DNA of 64,000 nt, from assembly GCA_963726775.1 (NCBI GenBank), contig CAVSDL010000009.1, positions 496,001-560,000 of the forward strand, written 5' to 3'. Source of the stretch: CAIWHR01 sp963726775. Its GTDB lineage: Bacteria; Pseudomonadota; Gammaproteobacteria; Burkholderiales; Casimicrobiaceae. Position 1 is the first letter of the stretch; each line of letters starts with the position of its first letter. The notes under the pieces are model-generated. The model worked only from the letters and a program-made list of their open reading frames with translations. It was not told the DNA's origin and did not search any database. The position numbers and the translations under genes were made by a program. Shown one piece after another: positions 45,904 through 55,153 of this stretch.

Positions 45904-46386
45904 ATGAAACAATGTCATCGAATCGGATGGGCACTGGCCCTGACGATCATCGTCCCGTTCGCCAAAGCCACGGCCGCGGCCGGTCCTGACGAGTGCCTCT
46001 CCCTTCGCGGCAACGCCGAAATCGCCGCCTGTGCGCATCAATTCGCACCCGGTACCCCGTCCGCGCGCGCGCGTCCGACAATCCAGCCGGCACAAACCGG
46101 CACTCCGCAGGTCCGAAGGGACTCCTATCGGCCACTGCAAAGCGTTGCCGTCGTACGCACGACGGGCGCCGAATCGCAAATCGATACCAGTCGCGCGACG
46201 TCGTCGCCGGATCGCGCGTGGCTGACCGACACCGTCATAGCCGGCGCTGTCGGGACGTTGGCACTGATTCTGGTGGCGCTGGCGATTTGGCGCCGGGCGT
46301 CAACCCTGTATCGCGCCTGCCGGTACTGCGGCGGGCGGCTGAGCCGTGAGGCGCGCGCATGCCGCCAGTGTTTCCGGGCCGTTTGA
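45904..46386 (+). CDS. Exported membrane protein with C-terminal zinc ribbon, function unknown
   Basis: 160-residue protein with an N-terminal signal (IGWALALTIIVPFAKATAAA). The periplasmic stretch begins GPDECLSLRGNAEIAACAHQFAPG with two Cys. A disordered Pro/Arg/Ser linker follows, then one transmembrane helix near residues 114-130 (VIAGAVGTLALILVALAIW) and a cytoplasmic tail with a CxxC...CxxC zinc ribbon (CRYCGGRLSREARACRQC). No known family comes to mind. A sigma-54-like promoter lies 107 bases upstream. Confidence 0.65.
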   Translation: MKQCHRIGWALALTIIVPFAKATAAAGPDECLSLRGNAEIAACAHQFAPGTPSARARPTIQPAQTGTPQVRRDSYRPLQSVAVVRTTGAESQIDTSRATSSPDRAWLTDTVIAGAVGTLALILVALAIWRRASTLYRACRYCGGRLSREARACRQCFRAV

Positions 46387-46569
46387 ACTGCCCGCGCAAC
46401 GGACTTCAGAGACTTCGTCGACTGCCGCGTCCCTGCACCGACATCTTGTCGCGTTACAATCGGCGGCCACTATCGGGCCCGCCACTCTCGTAAGCACGCC
46501 GTCCGCGATCTGCGCTGCCGTTCCCGATGCGTCCGCGACAGAATCCTGGCGGACGAGGCGAATGTCGCC

Positions 46570-48411
46570 ATGCCGATGATCACGCGCTATCGTCTTGCGG
46601 TACTGGACCCGCATGCGCACCTGTTCGAGGTGCGCTGCACGGTTGCGGATCCCGAGCCCTCCGGGCAGCGTTTTTTTCTGCCCGCGTGGATTCCCGGCAG
46701 CTACCTCATACGCGAGTTCGCCCGGCATTTCGTCACGGTACGCGCGGAAGCGGGCAACGCGCCGGTAGCCGTTTCCAAGGCGGCGAAGGACGTCTGGGTG
46801 GCGGCGCCATGCACGAGCCCGCTGACCGTGATTGCGCATGTCTACGCGTTCGACATGTCCGTCCGCGCGGCCTATCTCGACGCGACGCGCGGGTATGTGA
46901 ACGGGCCCTCGATGTTTCTGTGCCCGGAAGGCCGGGGCGATCGTCCGTGCATGCTGGATATCATCGCTCCCGCAGGCGCAGCGCAGCGCGATTGGCGCGT
47001 TGCCACGACGCTGCCGCGCGACGGCGCCGCCGATTACGGTTTTGGCACCTATCGCGCCAGCAGCTACGACGAGCTGATCGACCACCCGATCGAATTGGCG
47101 AATTTCGCGCTGGTGTCGTTTTTCGCGGGCGACGCGCAGCACGACATTGCTTTCAGCGGCCGTTGCCATGCCGATCTCGATCGCATCGCGCGCGACCTTT
47201 CCCGCGTATGCCAGTGGCAGGCAGACCTCTTCGCCGGCGCGCCGGGCGGCCGCGCGCCCTTTGACCGCTACCTCTTCCAGGTGACCGCGACGACCGACGG
47301 CTACGGCGGCCTCGAACACCGCGCCAGCACGAGCCTAATATGCCGGCGGGACGATCTGCCTGCGCCCGGCCTGACCGTTGTCGACGACGGCTACAGGAGT
47401 TTTCTGGGCCTTGCGAGCCACGAATACTTCCACAGCTGGAACGTGAAGCGGATCAAGCCGGCCGCCTTCGCGCCCTACGATCTCGCCCGCGAAAGCTATA
47501 CGCGACAACTTTGGGCGTTCGAGGGCATCACGTCCTATTACGACGATCTCGCGTTGGTGCGGAGCGGCGTCATCGAGCCCAAGGACTACCTCGAACTGCT
47601 CGGCCGCACGATCACGGCCGTGCTGCGCAACCCCGGGCGTCATGTGCAGAGTCTTGCGGAATCCAGTTTCGATGCGTGGATCAAGTATTACCGGCGGGAC
47701 GAAAACACGCCGAACGCCGTCGTCAGCTACTATGCGAAGGGTTCGCTGGTCGCGCTCGCGCTGGACCTCACGCTGCGGCAGCGGGAATCCTCGCTCGATA
47801 GGGTGATGCGCGTGCTCTGGCAGCGCCACGGGCAGACCGGCGTGGGTGTTCCGGAGGATGGCTTCGCGGCCATCGCCTCGGAGATTGCCGGCCGCGATCT
47901 TGGTGCGTTCTTCGCCCTGTACGTGGACGGTACCGAAGACGTGCCGCTCGAAGATCTGCTGCACGATTTCGGCGTCAAGCTGCAAGTGCGGCCCGGCGAC
48001 GGCGACGGCGACCGCGGCGGCAAGCCGTCGAAACACGCAACCCACGACGCAGGAGCTCCCCGACGGACGTGGCTGGGCGCCACGGTGACCGGCGGCAGGG
48101 AGCCCACTCTGGAGCACGTCTTCAGTGGCGGCCCCGCGGAACACGCCGGCCTTGCCGGAGGCGACGCGATTGTCGCGATCGACGGCCTGCGCGCCTCGGC
48201 AGCAACGATCGACAGCGTGCTGAAGAACCGCCACGCCGGCACCTCGGTCCCCGTCCACGCATTTCGCCGCGACGAACTCATCGTTACGAAGCTGCGGCTG
48301 GCGGAAGCGCCACCCGACACGTGCTGGCTGACGCTCGAAGCGCCGATCGGCGCCGACGTTCGCACGCGCCGCGACGCCTGGCTCGGGATTTCGCCGCCGC
48401 CTCCCTGCTGA
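46570..48411 (+). CDS. M61 family metallopeptidase with PDZ domain
   Basis: 613-residue zinc protease of the glycyl aminopeptidase family. The N-terminal beta domain carries FFLPAWIPGSYLIREFARH. The gluzincin motif is HEYFHSWNVKRIKP (HEXXH), with the third zinc ligand Glu in LWAFEGITSYYDDL 24 residues later. A C-terminal PDZ domain follows (WLGATVTGGREPTLEHVFSGGPAEHAGLAGGDAIVAIDG). There is no signal peptide, so it is probably cytosolic. M61 enzymes release N-terminal Gly or Ala; the physiological role is unclear. Confidence 0.9.
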   Translation: MPMITRYRLAVLDPHAHLFEVRCTVADPEPSGQRFFLPAWIPGSYLIREFARHFVTVRAEAGNAPVAVSKAAKDVWVAAPCTSPLTVIAHVYAFDMSVRAAYLDATRGYVNGPSMFLCPEGRGDRPCMLDIIAPAGAAQRDWRVATTLPRDGAADYGFGTYRASSYDELIDHPIELANFALVSFFAGDAQHDIAFSGRCHADLDRIARDLSRVCQWQADLFAGAPGGRAPFDRYLFQVTATTDGYGGLEHRASTSLICRRDDLPAPGLTVVDDGYRSFLGLASHEYFHSWNVKRIKPAAFAPYDLARESYTRQLWAFEGITSYYDDLALVRSGVIEPKDYLELLGRTITAVLRNPGRHVQSLAESSFDAWIKYYRRDENTPNAVVSYYAKGSLVALALDLTLRQRESSLDRVMRVLWQRHGQTGVGVPEDGFAAIASEIAGRDLGAFFALYVDGTEDVPLEDLLHDFGVKLQVRPGDGDGDRGGKPSKHATHDAGAPRRTWLGATVTGGREPTLEHVFSGGPAEHAGLAGGDAIVAIDGLRASAATIDSVLKNRHAGTSVPVHAFRRDELIVTKLRLAEAPPDTCWLTLEAPIGADVRTRRDAWLGISPPPPC

Positions 48412-48446
48412 GCATTGCGAAACAGAGTGACGAGGCTTCAGAAGTC

Positions 48447-48523
48447 TCGTCGTTCCCCGCGAACGCGGGAACTCAGTCGTTATCGACGAACGTCCCTGGG
48501 TTCCCGCGTTCGCGAGGACGACG
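48447..48523. repeat. REP-like inverted repeat
   Basis: Two arms in opposite orientation, each itself hairpin-forming: TCGTCGTTCCCCGCGAACGC (arm continues GGGAAC), and GTTCCCGCGTTCGCGAGGAC ending in GACG. The core CCGCGAACGCGG is the usual self-complementary heart of proteobacterial REP/BIME units. It fills most of the gap between the M61 protease gene and the convergent PEBP gene, a typical position. It may also stop transcription from both sides. Confidence 0.7.
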
Positions 48524-48589
48524 GTCGCGATTGCGAAGGTGTCACCCGACTCCGCAATGAACAACAGGGCCTGTGCCCGGCTCGAGAAT

Positions 48590-49219
48590 CTAGAGATTCA
48601 GGGAAGGATTGAGCGTGTAGCGGCCGATGACCACCGACTGGCCAAGGATATGCCCGGCCATCGCCCGGCGTACATCGGCGCCCGTAAACACGCCCGCAAC
48701 ATCGAGCCGCGAAATGTCGAGCGCGCACAACGTGAAGACATAGCGGTGGACAATCGCATCGTTCCACGGCGGACAGGGTCCGTCGTAGCCGAAATACTGT
48801 CCCGCCATCTCCTTGTCGCCGGCGAACCATCCCGTGTAGTCGTTGACGGCCTGCCGCGCACCGCGTGGCGCGTGGGGGCCGGACTTGCCATGGGCCGTGA
48901 CTCCGTCGGAGAACTCGCCGCGCGCAATTGCCGGCGCATCGGGCGGCAGGTCGACAAGCGCCCAGTGAAAGAAATCCACGCGCGGCAGCGACACCGGCAC
49001 GATGCGGCGTTCCTTGTTGACATCGTCGCCCCGCGAAGGCACGTCGGGATCGTGGCAGATCAGGGTCAGCGACTTCGTGCCTGCGGGCAGTCCCGTCCAC
49101 GCGAAGTCGGGATTGCGATTGGCGGAAAGCTTCACATGCGTTGCCGGGTCGATCGCGCCGAACGCGAATTCGGCGGGAATCACCCCCCCATCCGCCATCG
49201 CGGTGGTCGTAAGTCGCAT
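48590..49219 (-). CDS. YbhB/YbcL family Raf kinase inhibitor-like protein (PEBP fold)
   Basis: 209-residue cytosolic phosphatidylethanolamine-binding-fold protein starting MRLTTTAMADGGVIPAEFAFG. It has the PEBP pocket residues in LICHDPDVPSR, FFHWALVDLP and the GYDGPCPPWND-HRYVF motif. Bacterial members have no firmly known role. The start is two bases after the GST stop, so the two genes form an operon. The frame is open further upstream, but that part is GST sequence. Confidence 0.9.
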   Translation of the reverse strand: MRLTTTAMADGGVIPAEFAFGAIDPATHVKLSANRNPDFAWTGLPAGTKSLTLICHDPDVPSRGDDVNKERRIVPVSLPRVDFFHWALVDLPPDAPAIARGEFSDGVTAHGKSGPHAPRGARQAVNDYTGWFAGDKEMAGQYFGYDGPCPPWNDAIVHRYVFTLCALDISRLDVAGVFTGADVRRAMAGHILGQSVVIGRYTLNPSLNL

Positions 49220-49221
49220 CT

Positions 49222-49875
49222 TCAGCCCTTCTGCTTCCAGTGCGGCGGGATCGTCCGCTCGAAGTACGGCAGCGCTTCGATCCGCCCTCTCCACGCCTTG
49301 AGCTCCGGCGTCAGCATGGCGTCGGCGTTGAGATCGGGCAGCTTGATTTCGCAGCGCTTCAGGAATGCAACGCGCGGATAGAACGCGAAATCGGCGGCCG
49401 ACAGCGCGCCCGCAAGAAAGTCACCGCGCATCGACTTCGTGAACAGCGCGAGTTCCTCGATCACCGCTTTGCGGCCATCGGCAATCCTCTGCGCATCGCG
49501 CTCTTCGGGCTTCTTCGAGAACGCCTCATCGAGTATCGGCTCGGAGGCCTCGTCAAAGTAGTCGTCGATTTCGCTGATGAGCCGCCGGACGAGAGCGCGG
49601 GTTCGGGCGTCTCCCGGAAAAAGTCTCGCCCCCGTTGCCGGATAGGCTTCGTCCAGGTACTCCACAATCGCGTTGGACTCGTAGAGCGTGAAATCGCCGT
49701 CTACCAGTACCGGCACACGATGGCGCGGATTGAGCGCGAGAAACCCGGGCTTGCGCGTGTCTCCGGCCGAAAACGACAACACCTTCAGTTCGTAGGGCAG
49801 CGCCTTGTGCTCGAGTGCCAGCTGCGCGCGCCACGCGTACGGGGAACCGGAACCGTAGTAGAGGAGCAGGCTCAT
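49222..49875 (-). CDS. Glutathione S-transferase family protein
   Basis: 217-residue two-domain GST. The thioredoxin-fold N-terminus has YYGSGSPYAWRAQLALEHK with the catalytic-site Ser/Tyr region, the cis-Pro motif HRVPVLVDGDFTLYESNAIVEYL and ESNAI for glutathione binding. The all-helical C-terminus has AGALSAADFAFYPRVAF. The substrate is unknown. It is translated just ahead of the PEBP gene. Confidence 0.92.
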   Translation of the reverse strand: MSLLLYYGSGSPYAWRAQLALEHKALPYELKVLSFSAGDTRKPGFLALNPRHRVPVLVDGDFTLYESNAIVEYLDEAYPATGARLFPGDARTRALVRRLISEIDDYFDEASEPILDEAFSKKPEERDAQRIADGRKAVIEELALFTKSMRGDFLAGALSAADFAFYPRVAFLKRCEIKLPDLNADAMLTPELKAWRGRIEALPYFERTIPPHWKQKG

Positions 49876-49915
49876 GGGACCTTTCGAGGGCCGGAATTCG
49901 TACTTTCGCCGGGCG

Positions 49916-50305
49916 TCACGATTTCCGGCGCGCGGGCTGCGGCTTCGCGGGTGCCGGCGAGCCGCGCAGCGCTTCGAGCGACGCCTTCTGCAGCTGCATG
50001 GTCTTGATGCTCATTTGCATCAGGTTGAGACTCATCTGCAGCCAGCCCTCGACGACGGACAGCTCGCCGATCTTGCGGTCGAGTTCGTCCGGATCGAGGG
50101 TAGCGAACATGGCGGCCGGATTCGGGAACGGCAGGCCGGCGGCCAGCCCGGCACCCGGCGACGTCGCTGCACCGGGCGGATCGAATCCCGGCACCGGCAC
50201 GCCAAAGGGATTCCACATCCGTTGCATGAAATCCAGGGCGTCCTGCGGCGTAAACGGAAGCGCGCTCGCTCCGGGCGGCGCGTCGGGTGGTGAAGGGCTC
50301 ATCAT
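49916..50305 (-). CDS. PhaM-like polyhydroxyalkanoate granule regulatory protein
   Basis: 129-residue protein. The N-terminal half is Pro/Gly-rich with PFTPQDALDFMQRMWNPFG. The C-terminal half is a helical PhaM-type segment, FATLDPDELDRKIGELSVVEGWLQMSLNLMQMSIKTMQLQKASLEAL, ending in a basic Ala/Lys/Pro/Arg tail as in PhaM, which links PHB granules to DNA and activates PHB synthase in Ralstonia. It starts 82 bases from the divergent FAD oxidase gene. There is no phaC here, so the function rests on similarity of the helical core. Confidence 0.72.
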   Translation of the reverse strand: MMSPSPPDAPPGASALPFTPQDALDFMQRMWNPFGVPVPGFDPPGAATSPGAGLAAGLPFPNPAAMFATLDPDELDRKIGELSVVEGWLQMSLNLMQMSIKTMQLQKASLEALRGSPAPAKPQPARRKS

Positions 50306-50386
50306 GGTTCCTCGTGGATGCGATCGGCCGCAACACCGGGCATCGAGTGCGACAGGCAGGGGATTCGGCTATTATCGTCGTACATC

Positions 50387-51799
50387 ATGGACATTCGCGC
50401 AACCCTGCGGGCGCGGCTCGATGCGGCCGTCGGTAGCACGCAGGTCCTGACCGTTCCCGCCGACGTCGCCCCCTACCTCACGGATTGGCGTGGCCGCTAT
50501 CACGGGCAGGCACAGGCGGTCGTCCGCCCGGGCAGCACCAGCGAAGTCGCCGCCGTAGTTCGCGCCTGCGCGGATGCCGGCGTGCCCATCGTCCCGCAGG
50601 GTGGCAATACCGGCCAGTGCGGCGGCGCGACGCCGGATCCCGGCGGCAGAGCGATCGTGCTGTCACTGCTGCGGATGAACCGCGTTCGCGGCGTCGACGC
50701 CGCCAACGCGACTCTGACCGTCGAGGCCGGTGCGACACTCGCCGCCGTCCAGCAAGCGGCCGCCGAGGCCGGCCTCATGTTCCCGTTATCGCTCGCCGCC
50801 GAGGGAAGCTGCACGATCGGCGGCAATGTTTCGACGAACGCCGGCGGCACCGCGGTGCTGCGCTTCGGCAACGCGCGGGACCTCACCCTGGGCGTCGAGG
50901 TCGTACTCGCCGACGGCCGCGTCTGGGATGGCCTGCGAGCATTGCGGAAAGACAACACGGGTTACGATCTGAAGCAGCTCTTCATCGGTTCCGAAGGGAC
51001 GCTCGGTATCGTCACGGCTGCCGTCCTCAAGCTCTTTCCTGCGCCCAGGACCCGCGCGACGGCGCTCGTCGCGCTATCCGATGTGGTGTCGGCTGTCGGG
51101 CTGCTGCACGACCTGAAGCAAGCCGTCGGCGATCGCCTCGTCGGCTTCGAATTGATGTCCGCCCATTCGCTCGCGCTGTCGCGGAAGCACTTCGCCGCCC
51201 TCCCCGATCCGCTGCCCGGATATCCGTGGTACGCACTGGTCCAGGCCGATGACAGCGCCGCCGATTCGCCGCTCGCGGCGCAACTCGAGCGCGCGCTCGG
51301 CGCCGCGCTCGAACGCGGGCTGGCGCGGGACGCAACCGTCGCGCAGTCCGGCGAGCAGGCACGGGCCATGTGGTCCCTCCGCGAGAACATCGCCGAAGCG
51401 CAGCGGCGCGACGGACCGAACATCAAGCACGACATCTCGGTTCCCGTCTCCGCGATTCCGCGCTTCCTCGAGTCCGCCGCCGCGGCGCTGACCGCGGCCC
51501 TTCCAGGAATCGAGTTCGTGACCTTCGGCCATCTGGGAGATGGCAATCTGCATTACAACCTGGCGGCACCCGCCGGTACCGCGCCAGAGAAATTCCTGGG
51601 CAATGCGCCCGTTGCAAACCGGATCGTCCATGATCTCGTGGCCGCGCACGGCGGCAGCATCAGCGCGGAACACGGGATCGGCCAACAAAAACGGGACGAA
51701 CTCGTCCACTACAAGAGCCCGATCGAGGTCGACATGATGCGTGGAATCAAGGCAGCGTTCGACCCCACCGGTATCCTCAATCCGGGCAAGGTGCTGTAA
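50387..51799 (+). CDS. FAD-linked oxidoreductase of the D-2-hydroxyacid dehydrogenase (GlcD/D2HGDH) family
   Basis: 470-residue flavoprotein starting MDIRATLRARLDAAVGSTQV. The PCMH-type FAD domain is clear: VPQGGNTGQCGGATPD and CTIGGNVSTNAGGTAVLRFGNARDLTLGVEVVLADG. The C-terminal oxidase domain has IEFVTFGHLGDGNLHYN and SISAEHGIGQQKRDELVHYK, typical of D-2-hydroxyglutarate or D-lactate dehydrogenases. The substrate cannot be told apart from sequence alone. No glcE/glcF partners are present, which argues against glycolate oxidase. Confidence 0.9.
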   Translation: MDIRATLRARLDAAVGSTQVLTVPADVAPYLTDWRGRYHGQAQAVVRPGSTSEVAAVVRACADAGVPIVPQGGNTGQCGGATPDPGGRAIVLSLLRMNRVRGVDAANATLTVEAGATLAAVQQAAAEAGLMFPLSLAAEGSCTIGGNVSTNAGGTAVLRFGNARDLTLGVEVVLADGRVWDGLRALRKDNTGYDLKQLFIGSEGTLGIVTAAVLKLFPAPRTRATALVALSDVVSAVGLLHDLKQAVGDRLVGFELMSAHSLALSRKHFAALPDPLPGYPWYALVQADDSAADSPLAAQLERALGAALERGLARDATVAQSGEQARAMWSLRENIAEAQRRDGPNIKHDISVPVSAIPRFLESAAAALTAALPGIEFVTFGHLGDGNLHYNLAAPAGTAPEKFLGNAPVANRIVHDLVAAHGGSISAEHGIGQQKRDELVHYKSPIEVDMMRGIKAAFDPTGILNPGKVL

Positions 51800-51812
51800 T
51801 TCGAAGCCTGCC

Positions 51813-52055
51813 ATGAGCAAGGTCATTTTCTGGATCGTCGTCGTTTTCGCCGTGTTGTTCGGGCTGCGGCTCCTCAACGCCACCAAGGCCAAACGCCGCG
51901 CGGACGAGTCCGGACGGGCCGCCGGTCGCGGCGCTCCGCCGGCTGATACCATGGTCCGCTGCGTCCGCTGCGGCGTATTTCTGCCCAAGGCCGAGGCGAA
52001 GGCGGCGCCCGGCGGACATGCCTGCGCGGACTCCGAATGCGCAGGGAATCGTTGA
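51813..52055 (+). CDS. PP0621 family small membrane-anchored zinc-binding protein
   Basis: 80-residue protein: one N-terminal membrane helix (MSKVIFWIVVVFAVLFGLRLL), a basic linker, then a small zinc-finger-like module VRCVRCGVFLPKAEAKAAPGG-H-CADSEC. This family regularly sits just upstream of pilS-pilR in betaproteobacteria, as here (33 bases). Its function is unknown; the context suggests a link to type IV pilus regulation. Confidence 0.85.
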   Translation: MSKVIFWIVVVFAVLFGLRLLNATKAKRRADESGRAAGRGAPPADTMVRCVRCGVFLPKAEAKAAPGGHACADSECAGNR

Positions 52056-52088
52056 CGGAACCCGGTCTCTGCTGCGATAACCCTTCCG

Positions 52089-53720
52089 ATGCAACCCAGC
52101 CCCACTGCTCCCCCGTTCGAGCCGCCGCTGCCGGTGTCCTCGCGCGACTCCGCGAGGCGGATACTCTGGATCGTCGGGCTCTATCGCGCGATCTGCGGCG
52201 TGACCCTGCTCGGTCTGGCGCTGCTGTTGGACCTCAAGATGCTCGCGGTCGCGACGCCAAACACGTTCGTGACCGCCGCGGCAGTGTATTTCCTGTTCGG
52301 CCTGATCACGTTCTGGTGGACGCAGCGCGACACATTGCCGCTGGCATTGGCGCCGCTTACGTCGACGCTCCTGGTCGGCGACGTCGTGTGCATCGCGCTG
52401 GTGATGTATGCCGGCGGCGGAACCGGCGGCTCGTTGCCGATCCTGCTTTTCCCGCAGCTCGCCGCGAGCGGCTGGCTGCTGCGCACGCGCACCGCGTTCT
52501 TCCATGCCGCGCTCGCAACGGTCATTCTCCTCGGCCTCGACGTCTACCGGTTGATCGAGGGCCAGATCGGCGGTGCGCAGCCGTTCCAGACCGGATTGAT
52601 CGGCTTCGGCTATTTTGCGACGGTGGGCGTCGCCGTGGCACTAGGCGCCTATACCAAGGCGTCCGAAGATCTCGCCGCGCAGCGCGGCATCGATGTCGCA
52701 AACCTGGAGCAAGTCAACCGGCTCATCATCCAGGACATGCAGGACGGCGTGCTGGTCGTCGACCTCAACGGCGTCGTCCGCGGCCACAATGCACAGGTGA
52801 CGCGGCTGCTCGGCGGGTTTGGCCGGATGCGCGGCGGGATGCGCCTCGCGGAGTTCAGCGGCACGCTGCACGATTACTGGCGGCGCTGGCAGGAGGATTA
52901 TTCCGAGACGCTGCCTCCGTTCAAGGTCGAGCCCACGCAGCGGCTGCTGCGCGTGCGCTTGGTGCGGATAGGTTCGGGACTGAACGGCGGGACGCTGATC
53001 TATCTCGAGGACCTGGGTCGAGCGCAGACCGAAGCCCAGCAGATGAAGCTGGCGGCCATGGGCAGGCTGACCGCGTCGATCGCGCACGAAGTTCGCAATC
53101 CGCTGTCGGCGATCAATCAGGCGGCACAGCTGCTCGAAGAGGACGGCGCGGTCGCCCCGGGAGGCCAGCGGCTGCTCAACATGATCCGCAACAACGCCAA
53201 GCGGATCGACCGCATCGTCGGTGAAGTCCTGCAGTTGAACCGCCGCGATCGCCAGCAACCGGAGGTCATCGCCTGTGGCGAGTTCATGCGTTCGCTGATC
53301 GACGAAATCGTGCAGGCCGAAAATATGCCTGCCGGCGGCGTCGTGATGCAGATTCCCGACGAGTTGACGGTCCTGTTCGACCGCGGGCACGTCAACCAGA
53401 TCGTCTGGAATCTGGTCCGCAACGCGTGGCAGCATTGCCAGAAGAAGGAAGGAAGCATCCGCATTTCGGCACGCGCCGGGTACATGGGCGACGCGGTGAT
53501 CTGCGAGTTGAACGACGACGGCCCGGGAATACCCGCCGAATTGCGCGGGCAGATCTTCGAGCCCTTCTTCACCACCCGGCCGGGAGGCACGGGTCTCGGC
53601 TTGTACATCGCTCGCGAGCTTGCCGATGCCAATGGCGCGGCGCTCGAGCTGCTGCCCAAGGGGCCCGGTGCCCACTTCCGCCTGACGATGAAACGCGCGG
53701 TGAATCCCGCCGCGAAATGA
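52089..53720 (+). CDS. pilS: Sensor histidine kinase PilS
   Basis: Senses pilin in the inner membrane and controls PilR phosphorylation. The 543-residue product has six transmembrane helices in the first ~195 residues and a PAS-like domain (QDMQDGVLVVDLNGVVRGHNAQVTRLLG). The kinase core has the phosphoacceptor His in TASIAHEVRNPLSAIN, the N-box WNLVRNAWQHC and G-boxes DDGPGIPAEL and GGTGLGLYIARELADANG. pilR follows ten bases later. Confidence 0.93.
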   Translation: MQPSPTAPPFEPPLPVSSRDSARRILWIVGLYRAICGVTLLGLALLLDLKMLAVATPNTFVTAAAVYFLFGLITFWWTQRDTLPLALAPLTSTLLVGDVVCIALVMYAGGGTGGSLPILLFPQLAASGWLLRTRTAFFHAALATVILLGLDVYRLIEGQIGGAQPFQTGLIGFGYFATVGVAVALGAYTKASEDLAAQRGIDVANLEQVNRLIIQDMQDGVLVVDLNGVVRGHNAQVTRLLGGFGRMRGGMRLAEFSGTLHDYWRRWQEDYSETLPPFKVEPTQRLLRVRLVRIGSGLNGGTLIYLEDLGRAQTEAQQMKLAAMGRLTASIAHEVRNPLSAINQAAQLLEEDGAVAPGGQRLLNMIRNNAKRIDRIVGEVLQLNRRDRQQPEVIACGEFMRSLIDEIVQAENMPAGGVVMQIPDELTVLFDRGHVNQIVWNLVRNAWQHCQKKEGSIRISARAGYMGDAVICELNDDGPGIPAELRGQIFEPFFTTRPGGTGLGLYIARELADANGAALELLPKGPGAHFRLTMKRAVNPAAK

Positions 53721-53730
53721 GAGGCAATCC

Positions 53731-55068
53731 ATGTCCCGCAAGACTCGTGGCCAACCCAGGGTGCTCGTCATCGACGACGAACCCGATCTCCTCGAGCTGC
53801 TCGAGCTCACGCTGTCGCGGATGGGGCTCGATACGATCCGGGCCGAGTCCGTAGCCGACGCCGTCCGCCTGCTCGACAAGGAGCCGTTCGACCTCTGTCT
53901 CACCGACATGCGCCTGCCCGATGGCGAAGGCCTGCGCATTGTCGAGCACATCAACCAGAAGGGCCTGGACGTTCCGGTTGCCGTGATCACCGCGTATGGC
54001 AGCGCCGAGAACGCCGTCGCCGCGCTCAAGGCGGGGGCTTTCGACTACCTCGCCAAGCCGGTGGCGCTCGAGCAGTTGCGCGCCCTCGTCAAGCAGGCGC
54101 TGAAAGTGCCCGAGAAGACGCAGACGGCATCGAGTTACCAGCTGCTCGGCGAGTCACCCGCGATGATGCAGGTGCGCAGCCTCATCGACCGTCTCGCCAA
54201 GAGCCAGGCGCCGGTATTCATCAACGGGGAGTCAGGCAGCGGCAAGGAGCTTGCAGCACGACTGATCCGTTCGCAGGGTCCGCGCGCCGAGCAGCCGTTC
54301 ATGGCCGTCAACTGCGGCGCGATACCCGAGAACCTGATGGAGAGCGAATTCTTCGGCTACAAGAAGGGTGCTTTCACCGGCGCGGAGGGCGATCGCGAAG
54401 GCTTTTTCCAGGCCGCAAACGGCGGCACGCTGTTCCTCGATGAAGTGGCCGACCTGCCGCTGGCCATGCAGGTCAAGTTGCTGCGCGCCATCCAGGAAAA
54501 GAAGGTGCGCAAGGTCGGAGCGACGCAGGAGGACCCGGTCGACGTGCGCATCATCAGCGCGACGCACAAAAAGCTCGGGGCGCTGGTCGAATCCGGCGAG
54601 TTTCGGCAGGACCTCTACTACCGCCTGCACGTCATCGAACTGGCGATGCCGTCGTTGCGGGAAATGCGCGAGGACATTCCGCTGATCGCGCACGCGATCC
54701 TCGCCAAGCTGTCGCGGGGCATCCCGGCACGTCTCGATCCGGAAGCCGATGCCGCGCTGGAGCGCTACCCGTTTCCAGGCAACGTGCGCGAATTGGAGAA
54801 CATTCTCGAGCGCGGGCTTTCGCTCGCGGCGGATCCGCAGCGTATCACCGCCGAGGACCTGCACCTGACACCTGTCGCCGACGATCCGGATTTCGCGGTG
54901 ACGGCGGGGGACAAATGGCCGCTGCAGGACTACCTCGACCGCGTCGAGCGCGCCGCGATCAACGAAGCATTGGAAAAGACGCGTTTCAACCGGACTGCCG
55001 CCGCGAAGCTTCTCGGGATCACCTTTCGTGCCATGCGCTATCGAATGGAGCGGCTGGGCATCAAGTAG
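53731..55068 (+). CDS. pilR: Sigma-54-dependent response regulator PilR
   Basis: NtrC-class activator of pilA and other RpoN promoters. The 445-residue product has a receiver domain (VLVIDDEPDLLEL, phosphoacceptor Asp in LCLTDMRLPDG, Lys in YLAKPV). The AAA+ domain has Walker A FINGESGSGKELAAR, the sigma-54 contact loop GAFTGA and Walker B GGTLFLDEVADLPL. A Fis-type C-terminal helix-turn-helix follows (LEKTRFNRTAAAKLLGITFRAMRYRMERLGIK). It is co-transcribed with pilS. At least one sigma-54-type promoter is visible elsewhere in the window (45782). Confidence 0.95.
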   Translation: MSRKTRGQPRVLVIDDEPDLLELLELTLSRMGLDTIRAESVADAVRLLDKEPFDLCLTDMRLPDGEGLRIVEHINQKGLDVPVAVITAYGSAENAVAALKAGAFDYLAKPVALEQLRALVKQALKVPEKTQTASSYQLLGESPAMMQVRSLIDRLAKSQAPVFINGESGSGKELAARLIRSQGPRAEQPFMAVNCGAIPENLMESEFFGYKKGAFTGAEGDREGFFQAANGGTLFLDEVADLPLAMQVKLLRAIQEKKVRKVGATQEDPVDVRIISATHKKLGALVESGEFRQDLYYRLHVIELAMPSLREMREDIPLIAHAILAKLSRGIPARLDPEADAALERYPFPGNVRELENILERGLSLAADPQRITAEDLHLTPVADDPDFAVTAGDKWPLQDYLDRVERAAINEALEKTRFNRTAAAKLLGITFRAMRYRMERLGIK

Positions 55069-55153
55069 CCTGGCGGGTTGCGCGGCATAGCTCCTCGGCC
55101 GCGCCGGGCTTGGCGATGACGATACGCTGGCGAAACACCGCTGCCGCCGACAC

